From: Noviherbaspirillum saxi | GTDB taxonomy: Bacteria; Pseudomonadota; Gammaproteobacteria; Burkholderiales; Burkholderiaceae_D | Length of the DNA: 64,000 bases | Assembly: GCF_003591035.1 (NCBI RefSeq) | Contig: NZ_QYUO01000001.1 | Span: 310,001-374,000 of the forward strand | Direction of reading: 5' to 3' | Shown: positions 51,787-60,642 of the stretch, piece after piece | Layout: each line of letters opens with the position of its first letter | How positions within the stretch are numbered: the first letter of the stretch is position 1 | Program-made: the position numbers and the translations under genes | The notes under the pieces: generated by a model | What the model was told of the DNA's origin: nothing | Databases searched by the model: none | What the model saw: the letters and a program-made list of their open reading frames with translations, nothing else

Positions 51787-52101
51787 ATGTCCTGGACGCT
51801 ACTTTTGATCGCCGGTTTGATGGAAATCGGCTGGGCCGTCGGCCTGAAATACACGGAAGGTTTCACCAAGCTGTGGCCGTCGGTCGGCACGCTTGTCTCC
51901 ATGGTGCTGAGCGTGGTCTTGCTCGGTATCGCGATGAAGACCCTGCCGGCCGGCACTTCATATGCGGTCTGGACCGGCATAGGCACGGTGGGAACCGCCG
52001 TGCTGGGCATGGTGCTGCTCGGCGAATCGGTATCGGTGCCCAGGATCGCCTGCGTGCTGCTGATTCTATGCGGGGTGGCGGGGTTGAAGTATTTCGATTG
52101 A
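51787..52101 (+). CDS. sugE: SugE/Gdx guanidinium exporter (small multidrug resistance family)
   Basis: 104 residues, four membrane helices. SMR hallmarks: MSWTLLLIAGLMEIGWAVGLKYTEGFT with the central Glu13 in GLMEIGW, and AGTSYAVWTGIGTVGTAVLGMVLLGES. The Gdx subtype (start MSWTLLLIAG, GWAVGLKY) exports guanidinium, fitting the guanidine-II riboswitch just upstream. RBS AGGTGG. Converges with the SET-domain gene, 12 bases apart. Confidence 0.96.
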   Translation: MSWTLLLIAGLMEIGWAVGLKYTEGFTKLWPSVGTLVSMVLSVVLLGIAMKTLPAGTSYAVWTGIGTVGTAVLGMVLLGESVSVPRIACVLLILCGVAGLKYFD

Positions 52102-52113
52102 ATCGGCAGGCGG

Positions 52114-52608
52114 TCAGGCCGCCTGCTTTTTCTTTCGCTTCGGCGCCAGCAGGGTGCCGCGGCAGCTCGGCGTGCCGCACAGGCAGCAATAGGCGCGCTT
52201 GAGCGCCGCCGTGTGCCGCTCTTCCATGATCAGCCCGTAGTCGTAGTACAGCTCTTCCCCGCGTGCAATATCGCGCAGCGCATAGATGAACACTTTGCCA
52301 TCGTCTTCCTGCGCCTCGCAATTCGGTTCGCAGGAATGATTGATCCAGCGCGAATCGTTGCCCTGGTCGCCGCCATCGATGATCTTGCCGCTATCCAGGC
52401 TGAAAAAGAAGGTGTGGAAGCAGTCGGCCGGCTTGTCGTTTTCGCGGCGCACCGCTTCCTTCCAGCTGATGCGCTGCCCCTGGTATTCGATGATGCAGGT
52501 CCCTTGCGGGATCTTGCGCGTCGCGAAGACGCCGTTGCCATGGATTTTCGAATGCCTGACGGCGTAGAACGGTTTGTCGGTCGGAACGGTGGTGCTGGAG
52601 CGGGTCAT
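52114..52608 (-). CDS. SET-domain protein-lysine methyltransferase-like protein
   Basis: The ATG at 52608 (MTRSSTTVPTDKPFYAVRHS) gives 164 residues; longer frames run into the mnmC promoter. SET motifs are complete: IHGNGVFATRKIPQGTCIIEYQG, INHSCEPNCEAQ (cofactor pocket) and GEELYYDYG, followed by a post-SET-like zinc cluster CCLCGTPSCRGTL. The protein is a small bacterial SET enzyme; targets are unknown. The tail is Lys-rich (KRKKKQ). It is divergent from mnmC with 148 bases between. Confidence 0.92.
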   Translation of the reverse strand: MTRSSTTVPTDKPFYAVRHSKIHGNGVFATRKIPQGTCIIEYQGQRISWKEAVRRENDKPADCFHTFFFSLDSGKIIDGGDQGNDSRWINHSCEPNCEAQEDDGKVFIYALRDIARGEELYYDYGLIMEERHTAALKRAYCCLCGTPSCRGTLLAPKRKKKQAA

Positions 52609-52756
52609 GGGAAGATCAAAGCCTGTCACAGGGAATTCGATTGCGAAAGCACGCAGTGTAAACAATGATTGCTTTTTGTGCATGCGGTCGCAGCCGCTTT
52701 TTTGAGCGGCACGACCTGCGCCGTTAAAATGAATGCTCTTTTGTCTGATCGCCATC

Positions 52757-54685
52757 ATGCCCGGCCGCCGTCTCGTTCCTGCTACCTTGTCCTTTGCCGA
52801 TGGCATTCCGTATTCGGAAAGCTTCGGCGATGTCTACCATTCGGCCGATGGCGGGCTGGCGCAGGCACGTCATGTCTATATCGGCGGCAATCGACTGCCG
52901 CAACGCTGGGCTCATCGGCCCCGCTTCGTCATCCTTGAGACCGGCTTCGGGCTCGGCCTGAACTTCCTGGCCACCTGGCATGCATGGCGTGCCGATCCTT
53001 CGCGCCCGGAGCAACTGCATTACATCGCGATCGAAAAGCATCCGTTCAGCGCGGCCGACCTGCATACCATCCACGGCTTATGGCCTGAGCTGGCCGAGGT
53101 CGCGCATGCGTTGCGCGCCTGCTGGCCACCGTTAGTGCCCGGCTTTCACCGCCTGTTGCTGGATGAAGGACGCGTCGTGCTGACCCTGGTGTTCGGCGAT
53201 ATCGCCGATTGCCTGCCCGAGATCCATGCGGCCGCCGATGCGTTTTATCTGGATGGTTTTGCGCCGAGCAAGAACCCGGACATGTGGGCGCCGGCGATAC
53301 TCACCCGCCTGAACCGGCTGGCCGCGCCGGATGCCACGCTGGCGACCTACAGCATCGCCAGCGCGGTGCGTGCGGCTTTGACGCAAGCCGGCTTCGTTTG
53401 TGAACGCGTGCCCGGCTTTGGCCGCAAGCCGGAAATGCTGGCGGCGCGCTTTGCACCGCGCTGGCCGCAACCGGCACGGGCGGAGCCGGTGTCTAGGCGG
53501 GCGCTGGTGATCGGCGCCGGCATCGCTGGCAGTGCGGCCTGCGAACGTCTGGCCGCGCGCGGCTGGCAAGTCACGCTGATCGAGCGACACGCCGCGCCGG
53601 CGCAGGAAGCCTCCGGCAATTTGGCCGGCATCGTCATGCCGCTGCTATCGCGCGATGACAATCTTGCATCGCGCCTGGCGCGCGCCGCCTATCTGTTCAC
53701 CTTGCATTTGTGGGGCCGGCTCGGCGGCGCCGGTCGCGCATTCGATGGCGCTGCATGCGGCGTATTGCAACTGGCAGCCGATGCGCGCCAGGCGCTACTG
53801 CAGCAGGCGACATTGGCCGATAGCGGTTTTCCTGAAGATTATGCGCGCTGGGCCGATCCGTCATGGGTGGCCGGGCACACCGGCAATGTCGCATCGCATG
53901 GCGGCTGGTTCTTTCCGCACGGCGGATGGGTGACGCCAGCCAGCCTGTGCGATGCCTTGCTTGCCGCTTGCGACACCCGCCTGAATACGCGGTTCGGACA
54001 AACGGTGACATCGCTGCAGCGCATCGGTTACGACTGGGTCGCCTGTAATGAGAGCGGCGCAGCAATCGCGCAGGCACCGGTCGTGGTGATCGCCAGCGGT
54101 GCCGGCGCCAGCCTGCTGCCGCAGACGCAGGCATTGCCACTGCAAGCGATACGCGGACAGGTCACGCATCTGCCGCCGGCAACCATGACAGCGCCCTCCA
54201 TCGTGATTTGCGGCGAGGGCTATGTCACGCCAGTAGTGCAGGGCATCTGTCCGGTTGGCGCATCGTATGACTTCGACGTCGACAAATCCTTGCGCGCGAG
54301 CAGCCATGCGGAAAACCTGCAACGGCTGACGCAGCTTTTGCCGCAAGCGCACATTCCCGATGAGCATGCTGTGCAAGCGGCCGGCCGCGTCGGCTTTCGC
54401 AGCGTAGCGCCGGATCGCCTGCCGTTGATTGGCGCCTTGCCCGATCCCTCGGCGGCGATTGCCGGCACCCGCTTGCGCGATGTGCCGCGCCTGCCCGGAC
54501 TGTACGGTTTGCTCGGCTATGCGTCGCGTGGTTTGATCTGGGCGCCATTTGCGGCGGAGTTGCTGGTCGCTTCGCTGGAAGGTGAGCCGCTGCCGATCGA
54601 ACAATCATTGCTCGATGCGGTCGATCCCGCGCGCTTTGCATTGAAAGCCTATCGACGCGATAGCAAAGAATTGAACACGGATTGA
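52757..54685 (+). CDS. mnmC: Bifunctional tRNA mnm5s2U34 biosynthesis protein MnmC
   Basis: The start at 52757 (MPGRRLVPATLSFADGIPYSESFGDVYHSADGG) gives 642 residues; eight codons upstream lie in frame but are atypical. Residues about 1-230 are the methyltransferase (MnmC2) with LETGFGLGLNFLATWHAW and FYLDGFAPSKNPDMW. Residues about 250-640 are the FAD-dependent oxidase (MnmC1) with ALVIGAGIAGSAACERLAARG and VRGQVTHL-type block. It finishes the modification of U34 in several tRNAs. No mnmE/G nearby. Confidence 0.95.
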   Translation: MPGRRLVPATLSFADGIPYSESFGDVYHSADGGLAQARHVYIGGNRLPQRWAHRPRFVILETGFGLGLNFLATWHAWRADPSRPEQLHYIAIEKHPFSAADLHTIHGLWPELAEVAHALRACWPPLVPGFHRLLLDEGRVVLTLVFGDIADCLPEIHAAADAFYLDGFAPSKNPDMWAPAILTRLNRLAAPDATLATYSIASAVRAALTQAGFVCERVPGFGRKPEMLAARFAPRWPQPARAEPVSRRALVIGAGIAGSAACERLAARGWQVTLIERHAAPAQEASGNLAGIVMPLLSRDDNLASRLARAAYLFTLHLWGRLGGAGRAFDGAACGVLQLAADARQALLQQATLADSGFPEDYARWADPSWVAGHTGNVASHGGWFFPHGGWVTPASLCDALLAACDTRLNTRFGQTVTSLQRIGYDWVACNESGAAIAQAPVVVIASGAGASLLPQTQALPLQAIRGQVTHLPPATMTAPSIVICGEGYVTPVVQGICPVGASYDFDVDKSLRASSHAENLQRLTQLLPQAHIPDEHAVQAAGRVGFRSVAPDRLPLIGALPDPSAAIAGTRLRDVPRLPGLYGLLGYASRGLIWAPFAAELLVASLEGEPLPIEQSLLDAVDPARFALKAYRRDSKELNTD

Positions 54686-54696
54686 TGAAATGCGGA

Positions 54697-54719
54697 TTCG
54701 CCGCAATGGCGAAGGCTTT
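54697..54719 (+). terminator. Weak terminator after mnmC
   Basis: TTCGCC-GCAAT-GGCGAA, then GGCTTTTTAT, starting 12 bases after the mnmC stop. Confidence 0.6.
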
Positions 54720-54792
54720 TTATCTGCCCCGCGGCATGATGTCATTGCACCATCGCAGACCGCAATCCGACGAATTGCAATGTCTTTTCATT

Positions 54793-54999
54793 TTAGTTTT
54801 CGCGATTGAAAACTAAGCGCAGCAATCGCCGCGAAAAAAAACGGACGAATGTTTTTTAGGCTGTGGCGTTTATGCTGCAGCGCTATTGCATGGTGATTCA
54901 CAAAATGCGTTGCGCACGACAGCTTATGCGCAAAAAAGTTTTACGCAATCGAATCGTAAAACTAAAAAAATACGCCATAAATAGCTCTTTGAAAAGAGC
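54793..54999 (+). other. AT-rich structured leader upstream of prkA
   Basis: The 470 bases before prkA contain three clean hairpins: TTAGTTTTC/GAAAACTAA (54793-54816), GTTTTACG/CGTAAAAC (54938-54962) and GCTCTT-TGAA-AAGAGC (54984-54999). The region is far more AT-rich than the flanking genes, with poly-A tracts at 54833-54840 and 54964-54970. Hairpins may be operators, DNA-bending sites or 5' UTR structures; none has a terminator T-run except perhaps the last (CTATTTTTTAA about 10 bases later). Confidence 0.55.
54865..54878 (+). promoter_or_regulatory. Candidate sigma-54 promoter for prkA-yeaH-spoVR
   Basis: TGTGGCGTTTATGCTGCA contains the invariant GG and GC spaced by exactly ten bases (GG 54865-54866, GC 54877-54878). 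It lies about 280 bases before prkA in AT-rich DNA. E. coli yeaGH is known to be sigma-54 dependent, which raises the plausibility. The flanking match to the consensus is only partial. Confidence 0.45.
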
Positions 55000-55156
55000 A
55001 TTTATTAAGCCTATTTTTTAACATTCTCTCTCTATGAAAAAAAGCCGAAAATTTCCTAGCGACCAGAGAAAATCGGGCGTAGTATGAAATTGCGGAGTGG
55101 AAATTCAGTCTTGAATCCGACCCACAAACGACCGGCAATTACATCAAAGGACCCCC

Positions 55157-57079
55157 ATGAAAATCTTTGACAACTACGCAGCACGGTATGAGCGGACTCG
55201 GGAAGAGGAATACTCCCTGCAGGAATATCTGGAACTGTGCAAGCGCGATCGACTCGCCTTCGCCACCGCTGCCGAGCGCATGCTCGAGGCGATCGGCGAA
55301 CCTGAGATGATCGACACGCGCCATGATTCGCGCCTGTCGCGTATCTTCGCCAACAAGGTTATCAAGATCTATCCGGCGTTCCGTGAGTTCTACGGCACGG
55401 AAGAAGTGATCGAGCAGGTGGTGTCTTACTTCCGTCATGCCGCGCAAGGCCTCGAAGAGCGCAAGCAGGTGCTGTACCTGCTCGGCCCCGTCGGCGGCGG
55501 CAAATCCTCGATCGCAGAAAAGCTCAAATCGCTGATGGAGCAAGTCCCGTTCTATGCGATCAAGGGATCGCCCGTCAACGAATCGCCGCTCGGCCTGTTC
55601 AATGAAATCGAAGACGGCGACATTCTCGAAGAAGACTACGGCATCCCGCGCCGTTACCTGAAAACCATTCCCAGTCCGTGGGCGGTCAAGCGCCTGCACG
55701 AGTTCAATGGCGACATCAACCAGTTCCGCGTGGTCAAGCGTTATCCATCGATCCTGAAACAGGTCGCGATCTCCAAGACCGAACCGGGCGATGAAAACAA
55801 TCAGGACATCTCCTCGCTGGTCGGCAAGGTCGATATCCGCAAGCTCGAAGACTATTCGCAGGATGATCCGGATGCGTACAGCTACTCCGGCGGTCTGTGC
55901 CTGTCGAACCAGGGCTTGATGGAATTCGTCGAAATGTTCAAGGCCCCGATTAAGGTGCTGCACCCGTTGCTGACCGCAACGCAGGAAGGCAACTACAAGG
56001 GGACCGAAGGCTTCGGCGCGATCCCGTTCGACGGCGTGGTGCTCGCACACTCGAACGAGTCGGAGTGGAAGGCATTCCGCAACAACAAGAACAATGAAGC
56101 GTTCCTCGATCGTATCTATATCGTGAAGGTTCCGTACTGCCTGCGCGTGTCGGAAGAGATCAAGATTTACGACAAGCTGATCCAGAATTCGTCGCTGTCG
56201 AAAGCGCCGTGCGCACCCGGCACCCTGAAGATGATGGCGCAGTTTGCGGTGCTGTCGCGAGTGAAGGACCCGGAAAATTCCAGCATCTTCAGCAAGATGC
56301 AGGTATATGACGGCGAAAACCTGAAGGATACCGATCCGAAGGCGAAGTCGCGCCAGGAGTACACCGATTACGCCGGCGTCGATGAAGGCATGAACGGTCT
56401 GTCGACCCGCTTCGCGTACAAGATCCTGTCCAAGGTCTTCAACTTCGACAATACCGAAGTCGCGGCCAATCCGGTGCACCTGCTGTATGTGCTGGAACAG
56501 CAGATCGAGCGCGAACAGTTTGCGCCCGAACTCGAACAGCGCTACATGTCCTATATCAAGGAATACTTGGCGCAGCGTTACGTCGAATTCATCGGCAAGG
56601 AAATCCAGACCGCCTACCTGGAAAGCTATTCCGAGTATGGCCAGAACATCTTCGACCGTTATGTGACGTTCGCTGACTTCTGGATCCAGGACCAGGAATT
56701 CCGCGATCCGGATACCGGCGAAAGCTTCGACCGCGATTCGCTCAACAACGAACTGGAAAAGATCGAGAAGCCGGCAGGGATTTCGAACCCGAAAGACTTC
56801 CGCAACGAGATCGTCAATTTCGTGTTGCGTGCCCGCGCGCAGAACAACGGCAAGAACCCGGCATGGACCAGCTATGAAAAGCTGCGTACCGTGATCGAGA
56901 AGAAGATGTTCTCGAATACCGAGGAACTGCTGCCGGTGATCTCGTTCAACGCCAAGGCCAGCGCCGACGATGCGAACAAGCATCAGGAGTTCGTTGCCCG
57001 CATGGTCGCCAAGGGTTACACCGCGAAGCAGGTTCGCCTGCTGTGCGAATGGTACCTGCGCGTACGCAAATCGTCGTGA
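55157..57079 (+). CDS. prkA: PrkA serine protein kinase / AAA+ protein (YeaG)
   Basis: 640 residues, the family length. An AAA-type core has Walker A GPVGGGKSS (110-118), with family blocks IKGSPVNESPLGLF, EDYGIPRRYLK and NQGLMEFVEMFKAPIKVLHPLLTATQEGNYKG. The C-terminal region is the PrkA kinase-like domain. In E. coli YeaG acts with YeaH in stationary-phase and nitrogen-starvation responses. RBS AAAGGA lies nine bases before the ATG. First gene of the prkA-yeaH-spoVR operon, with a 217-base gap to yeaH that holds palindromes. Confidence 0.97.
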   Translation: MKIFDNYAARYERTREEEYSLQEYLELCKRDRLAFATAAERMLEAIGEPEMIDTRHDSRLSRIFANKVIKIYPAFREFYGTEEVIEQVVSYFRHAAQGLEERKQVLYLLGPVGGGKSSIAEKLKSLMEQVPFYAIKGSPVNESPLGLFNEIEDGDILEEDYGIPRRYLKTIPSPWAVKRLHEFNGDINQFRVVKRYPSILKQVAISKTEPGDENNQDISSLVGKVDIRKLEDYSQDDPDAYSYSGGLCLSNQGLMEFVEMFKAPIKVLHPLLTATQEGNYKGTEGFGAIPFDGVVLAHSNESEWKAFRNNKNNEAFLDRIYIVKVPYCLRVSEEIKIYDKLIQNSSLSKAPCAPGTLKMMAQFAVLSRVKDPENSSIFSKMQVYDGENLKDTDPKAKSRQEYTDYAGVDEGMNGLSTRFAYKILSKVFNFDNTEVAANPVHLLYVLEQQIEREQFAPELEQRYMSYIKEYLAQRYVEFIGKEIQTAYLESYSEYGQNIFDRYVTFADFWIQDQEFRDPDTGESFDRDSLNNELEKIEKPAGISNPKDFRNEIVNFVLRARAQNNGKNPAWTSYEKLRTVIEKKMFSNTEELLPVISFNAKASADDANKHQEFVARMVAKGYTAKQVRLLCEWYLRVRKSS

Positions 57080-57104
57080 TGTAATACCCGCTCCGCACGG
57101 ACTC

Positions 57105-57214
57105 CTTCCCCCTCTCAGGGGGAAGGGCGGGATGGGGGTAGGGAGGTTGTGCGAAAGCCGTTGTTGATTCGACCTCACTACCCCCACCCTAGCCCTCCCC
57201 CTGAGAGGGGGAAG
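57105..57214. repeat. G-rich imperfect palindrome between prkA and yeaH
   Basis: Arms of 42 bases (57105-57146 and 57173-57214) are complementary with few mismatches around a 26-base loop. Each arm itself contains CCCCCTCTCAGGGGG or its complement. Strings such as CCCCTCTCAGGGGGAAGGG are seen widely in beta- and gammaproteobacterial intergenic repeats, so this is likely a REP-type unit pair. Confidence 0.8.
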
Positions 57215-57236
57215 GGACCGGTAGGATGGAGCGAAA

Positions 57237-57262
57237 CCCCTTTCCCGCTCGCGGGAGAGGGG
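57237..57262. repeat. Short palindrome before yeaH
   Basis: CCCCTTTCCCGC-TC-GCGGGAGAGGGG, 12-base arms with one mismatch, 24 bases before the yeaH ribosome binding site. It resembles a third unit of the preceding palindrome and may protect or attenuate the operon message. Confidence 0.65.
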
Positions 57263-57296
57263 AATAACAAACGCCCATACTGTTTCAGGAGGCATT

Positions 57297-58562
57297 TTGG
57301 CTTACCTCATCGACCGGCGCTTGCAGGGTAAGAACAAGTCCGCTGGCAATCGCGAACGCTTTCTCAGGCGTTACAAGGGCCAGATCAAGGACGCCGTTGC
57401 ACGCGCAATCAAAGGCCGCTCGATCAAGGATATCGAGCACGGCGAAAAAGTCTCGATCCCCGTCAAGGATATCAACGAACCCAACTTCGGCCATGCACAT
57501 GGCGGCGTCTGGGAAGTCGTGCGGCCGGGTAACAAGGAATACCAGAAGGGCGACCAGATCCAGCGGCCGAAAAGCGGCAGCGGTTCCGGCAAGGGCAAGG
57601 CTGGCAATAGCGAGGAAACCAGCGAAGACGATTTCGCTTTCGAGCTGACGCGCGAAGAGTTCATGAATTACTTCTTCGAAGACCTCGAACTGCCGAACCT
57701 GGTCAAGACCCAGCTCAAATCGATCACCGAGTTCAAGCAGCAGCGCGCCGGTTATACCGTGTCCGGTACGCCGTCCAACATCCATGTGCTGCGCTCGCTG
57801 CGCGGCGCGCTGGGACGACGCATCGCCGTCGGTTCCAAGTCGCGCAAGCGCCTGAAGGAAGCCGAAGAAGAACTTGAAGTCCTGATGCGGACCGCATTCG
57901 AAGACGATCATCGCATCCTGGCGCTGCGCAAGGAAATCCATCACCTGCGCACCAGGCTGCATGCGATCCCGTTTCTCGACCCGATCGATCTGCGTTACAG
58001 CAACCGCATCAAGGTACCCAAGCCCTCGAGCCAGGCCGTGATGTTTTGTGTGATGGACGTGTCGGGATCGATGGATCAGGCCAAGAAGGATGCGGCAAAA
58101 CGCTTCTTCATCCTGCTCTATCTGTTCCTCGAGCGCGCGTATGAAAAGATCGAGGTCGTCTTCATCCGTCACCATACGCAGGCGACCGAAGTCACCGAAG
58201 ACGAGTTTTTCAATTCACGCGAATCGGGCGGCACCGTCGTGTCTTCCGCGCTGTACTTGCTCGACAAGGTGATCCAGGAGCGCTACGCCAGCAGCGACTG
58301 GAATGTCTACGTCGCGCAGGCGTCGGACGGCGACAACTGGGACAACGATTCCGTCACCTGCCGCGAACTGCTGATCAACAAGATCATGCCGATGGTGCAG
58401 TACTACGCCTACGTCGAAATCACCGATGGCGAGCCGCAAAACCTGTGGCATGAGTACACGCAGATCCCCGATGCATGTCCGCACTTCGCGATGCAGAAAA
58501 TCGAGTCACCGGCCGACATCTATCCGGTTTTCCGTGAACTGTTCAAGAAACAACCGAAATGA
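57297..58562 (+). CDS. yeaH: YeaH/YhbH-family protein (DUF444)
   Basis: 421 residues with a TTG start four bases after AGGAGG; the N-terminus LIDRRLQGKNKSAGNRERFLRRYKGQIK matches YeaH. The C-terminal half is a von Willebrand A-like domain with a MIDAS motif (FCVMDVSGSMDQ), plus SGGTVVSSALYLL and VYVAQASDGDNW. YeaH is the partner of the PrkA kinase. The stop overlaps the spoVR start by four bases (ATGA), so the two are translationally coupled. Confidence 0.95.
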   Translation: MAYLIDRRLQGKNKSAGNRERFLRRYKGQIKDAVARAIKGRSIKDIEHGEKVSIPVKDINEPNFGHAHGGVWEVVRPGNKEYQKGDQIQRPKSGSGSGKGKAGNSEETSEDDFAFELTREEFMNYFFEDLELPNLVKTQLKSITEFKQQRAGYTVSGTPSNIHVLRSLRGALGRRIAVGSKSRKRLKEAEEELEVLMRTAFEDDHRILALRKEIHHLRTRLHAIPFLDPIDLRYSNRIKVPKPSSQAVMFCVMDVSGSMDQAKKDAAKRFFILLYLFLERAYEKIEVVFIRHHTQATEVTEDEFFNSRESGGTVVSSALYLLDKVIQERYASSDWNVYVAQASDGDNWDNDSVTCRELLINKIMPMVQYYAYVEITDGEPQNLWHEYTQIPDACPHFAMQKIESPADIYPVFRELFKKQPK

Positions 58563-60139
58563 CGACGACAGCGATCAAGAAACCCGCAAGGAAGACGGCC
58601 GCCAAGCCCGCTCGCAAAAAGGCCGGCAAGCCGTTCCGCCTGCCCGAGCAATCCGAATGGACTTTCGAGCTGATCGAAAACATCCATCAGGAAATCCGCC
58701 GCGTGGCCGAAGGCTTTGGCCTGGAAACTTATCCGAACCAGCTCGAGATCATCACCGCCGAGCAGATGATGGATGCGTATGCCTCGGTCGGCATGCCGGT
58801 GTCGTATGCGCACTGGTCTTACGGCAAGCAGTTCCTGGCGACGGAAAAGAGTTACAAGCGCGGTCACATGGGCCTGGCCTATGAAATCGTGATCAACTCC
58901 AATCCCTGCATCGCCTACCTGATGGAAGAGAACAGCCTGATGATGCAGGCGCTGGTGATCGCGCATGCCTCGTACGGCCACAACTCCTTCTTCAAGAATA
59001 ACTATCTGTTCCGCACCTGGACCGATGCCGAAGCGATCATCGACTACATGGTGTTCGCGAAGAATTACATCGCCGACTGCGAGCAGCGCTATGGCATCGA
59101 AGCGGTCGAACTCTTGCTCGACTCTTGCCATGCCCTGCAAAACTATGGCGTGGATCGTTACAAGCGTCCGGCCAAGCTGTCGATGGCCGAAGAGCGCGAG
59201 CGCCAGGAAGATCGCGAGCGTTATCTGCAGTCGCAGGTCAACGACTTGTGGCGCACGGTGCCGCGCAAGGCCGAGGTGGTGCAGGAAGCCGGACCGTCGC
59301 GCTTTCCCGCCGAACCGCAGGAAAACCTGCTGTACTTCATCGAGAAATCGGCGCCGCTGCTGGAGCCATGGCAGCGCGAGATCGTGCGCATCGTACGCAA
59401 GATTTCGCAATACTTCTATCCGCAGCGCCAGACCCAGGTGATGAATGAGGGTTGGGCGACGTTCTGGCATTACACGATCCTGAACCAGCTGTATGACGAA
59501 GGCGTGGTCGGCAATGGCTTCATGATGGAGTTCCTGCAAAGCCATACCAATGTCGTGTACCAGCCGCCGATCACCAGCAAGTATTTCAATGGGATCAATC
59601 CGTACGCACTGGGCTTTGCGATGATGCAGGACATTCGCCGTATCTGTGAAAACCCGACTGACGAAGATCGTCAATGGTTTCCCGATATTGCCGGCAGCGA
59701 CTGGAAGAAGACGCTCGACTTCGCGATGCGCAACTTCAAGGATGAAAGCTTCATCGCGCAGTATCTGTCGCCCAAGGTGATCCGCGACTTCCATTTCTTT
59801 TCAGTGTTGGACGACGACAAGAAGGACAAGCTGGCGATTTCCGCGATCCATGACGATGCCGGTTATCGCTATCTGCGCGAACAGCTTGCGGGCCAGTACA
59901 ACCTGGGCAACCGCGAGCCGAACATCCAGGTGTGGTCGGTCGACACGCATGGCCATCGTTCGCTGACCTTGCGCCATAACCAGTATCAGCGCCGGCCGCT
60001 GAACAATCAGACGAATGAGGTGTTGAAGCATGTCGCACGCTTGTGGGGATTCGACGTGATTCTTGAAACGGTCAATCCCGAAGGAGCCGTGCTCGACATC
60101 ATCGAATGCAAATGCGAGAAGAGGCAACGCGGTAGTTAA
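58559..60139 (+). CDS. spoVR: SpoVR-family protein (YcgB)
   Basis: 526 residues. A basic Lys/Ala-rich N-terminal tail (about 1-25) precedes the SpoVR core: FELIENIHQEIRRVAEGFGLETYPNQLEII, SVGMPVSYAHWSYGKQFL, AHASYGHNSFFKNNYLF and MNEGWATFWHYTILNQLYDEG. The prkA-yeaH-spoVR trio is widely conserved and linked to starvation in proteobacteria and to spore cortex formation in Bacillus; the biochemical function is unknown. Structured RNA and a terminator follow. Confidence 0.96.
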   Translation: MTTTAIKKPARKTAAKPARKKAGKPFRLPEQSEWTFELIENIHQEIRRVAEGFGLETYPNQLEIITAEQMMDAYASVGMPVSYAHWSYGKQFLATEKSYKRGHMGLAYEIVINSNPCIAYLMEENSLMMQALVIAHASYGHNSFFKNNYLFRTWTDAEAIIDYMVFAKNYIADCEQRYGIEAVELLLDSCHALQNYGVDRYKRPAKLSMAEERERQEDRERYLQSQVNDLWRTVPRKAEVVQEAGPSRFPAEPQENLLYFIEKSAPLLEPWQREIVRIVRKISQYFYPQRQTQVMNEGWATFWHYTILNQLYDEGVVGNGFMMEFLQSHTNVVYQPPITSKYFNGINPYALGFAMMQDIRRICENPTDEDRQWFPDIAGSDWKKTLDFAMRNFKDESFIAQYLSPKVIRDFHFFSVLDDDKKDKLAISAIHDDAGYRYLREQLAGQYNLGNREPNIQVWSVDTHGHRSLTLRHNQYQRRPLNNQTNEVLKHVARLWGFDVILETVNPEGAVLDIIECKCEKRQRGS

Positions 60140-60155
60140 GAGGGAGGGGCTCGCA

Positions 60156-60200
60156 GGGCGCCGCAGAAAAAGGGGAGCGTCGCAAGACGCTGCGGCGCCC
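60156..60200 (+). other. Large GC-rich hairpin after spoVR
   Basis: GGGCGCCGC (60156-60164) pairs with GCGGCGCCC (60192-60200), and inside it AGCGTC-GCAA-GACGCT forms a second stem, with an A/G-rich 11-base bulge. No T-run follows, so it may protect the 3' end of the operon RNA rather than terminate it. It starts 17 bases after the stop. Confidence 0.55.
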
Positions 60201-60273
60201 GTTGCGGCCCGGCCGTGTTGGCTTGCTTTGCATCCAGGGCGGTCATGCTCCGTCGCGTCTCTTTTCATGGGCG

Positions 60274-60328
60274 CTTGCCGGGAAACCGGCAAGACTTGAT
60301 GCCAAGGCGAAAGCCTTGGCATTTTTTT
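60274..60328 (+). terminator. Double-hairpin terminator of the prkA-yeaH-spoVR operon
   Basis: CTTGCCGG-GAAA-CCGGCAAG is followed by TGCCAAGGC-GAAA-GCCTTGGCA and T7. Both stems have stable GAAA tetraloops. The second is a textbook Rho-independent terminator. Confidence 0.93.
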
Positions 60329-60642
60329 GTTTACTTCCAATACACCTGTACGCGTAATTCCTCGATTCAATGCAAGTTGTCAGGAGAAAAAGCGCCGGCC
60401 TTCTTGCCAGCCGTCTCTCTTCCTGTTCAGCCGAGCTGTCGCCTCAACAAACTTATACATCTGTAATTTTTTCCGCTCCTCTGTAGCCTCTGCCAGAGAT
60501 ATCCGCATTTAAACGCCATTTCAGCGTTTTTCAATCCTTGAATCGTCGCGAAAACGACTGGCACGCACATTGCCTGCATGTCGTCCACATCAAGCGATGT
60601 AGTTCGATGGCGCATGCCATTACGTTACCAAGGAGATTTTTC

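Noticed and set aside
57105..57262. CRISPR-like repeat array between prkA and yeaH
   Set aside because: The repeats are inverted and palindromic, not direct with regular spacers, and there are no cas genes.
55139..57295. A 718-codon minus-strand frame
   Set aside because: Antisense to prkA and the intercistronic palindromes; no family similarity and no start signal.
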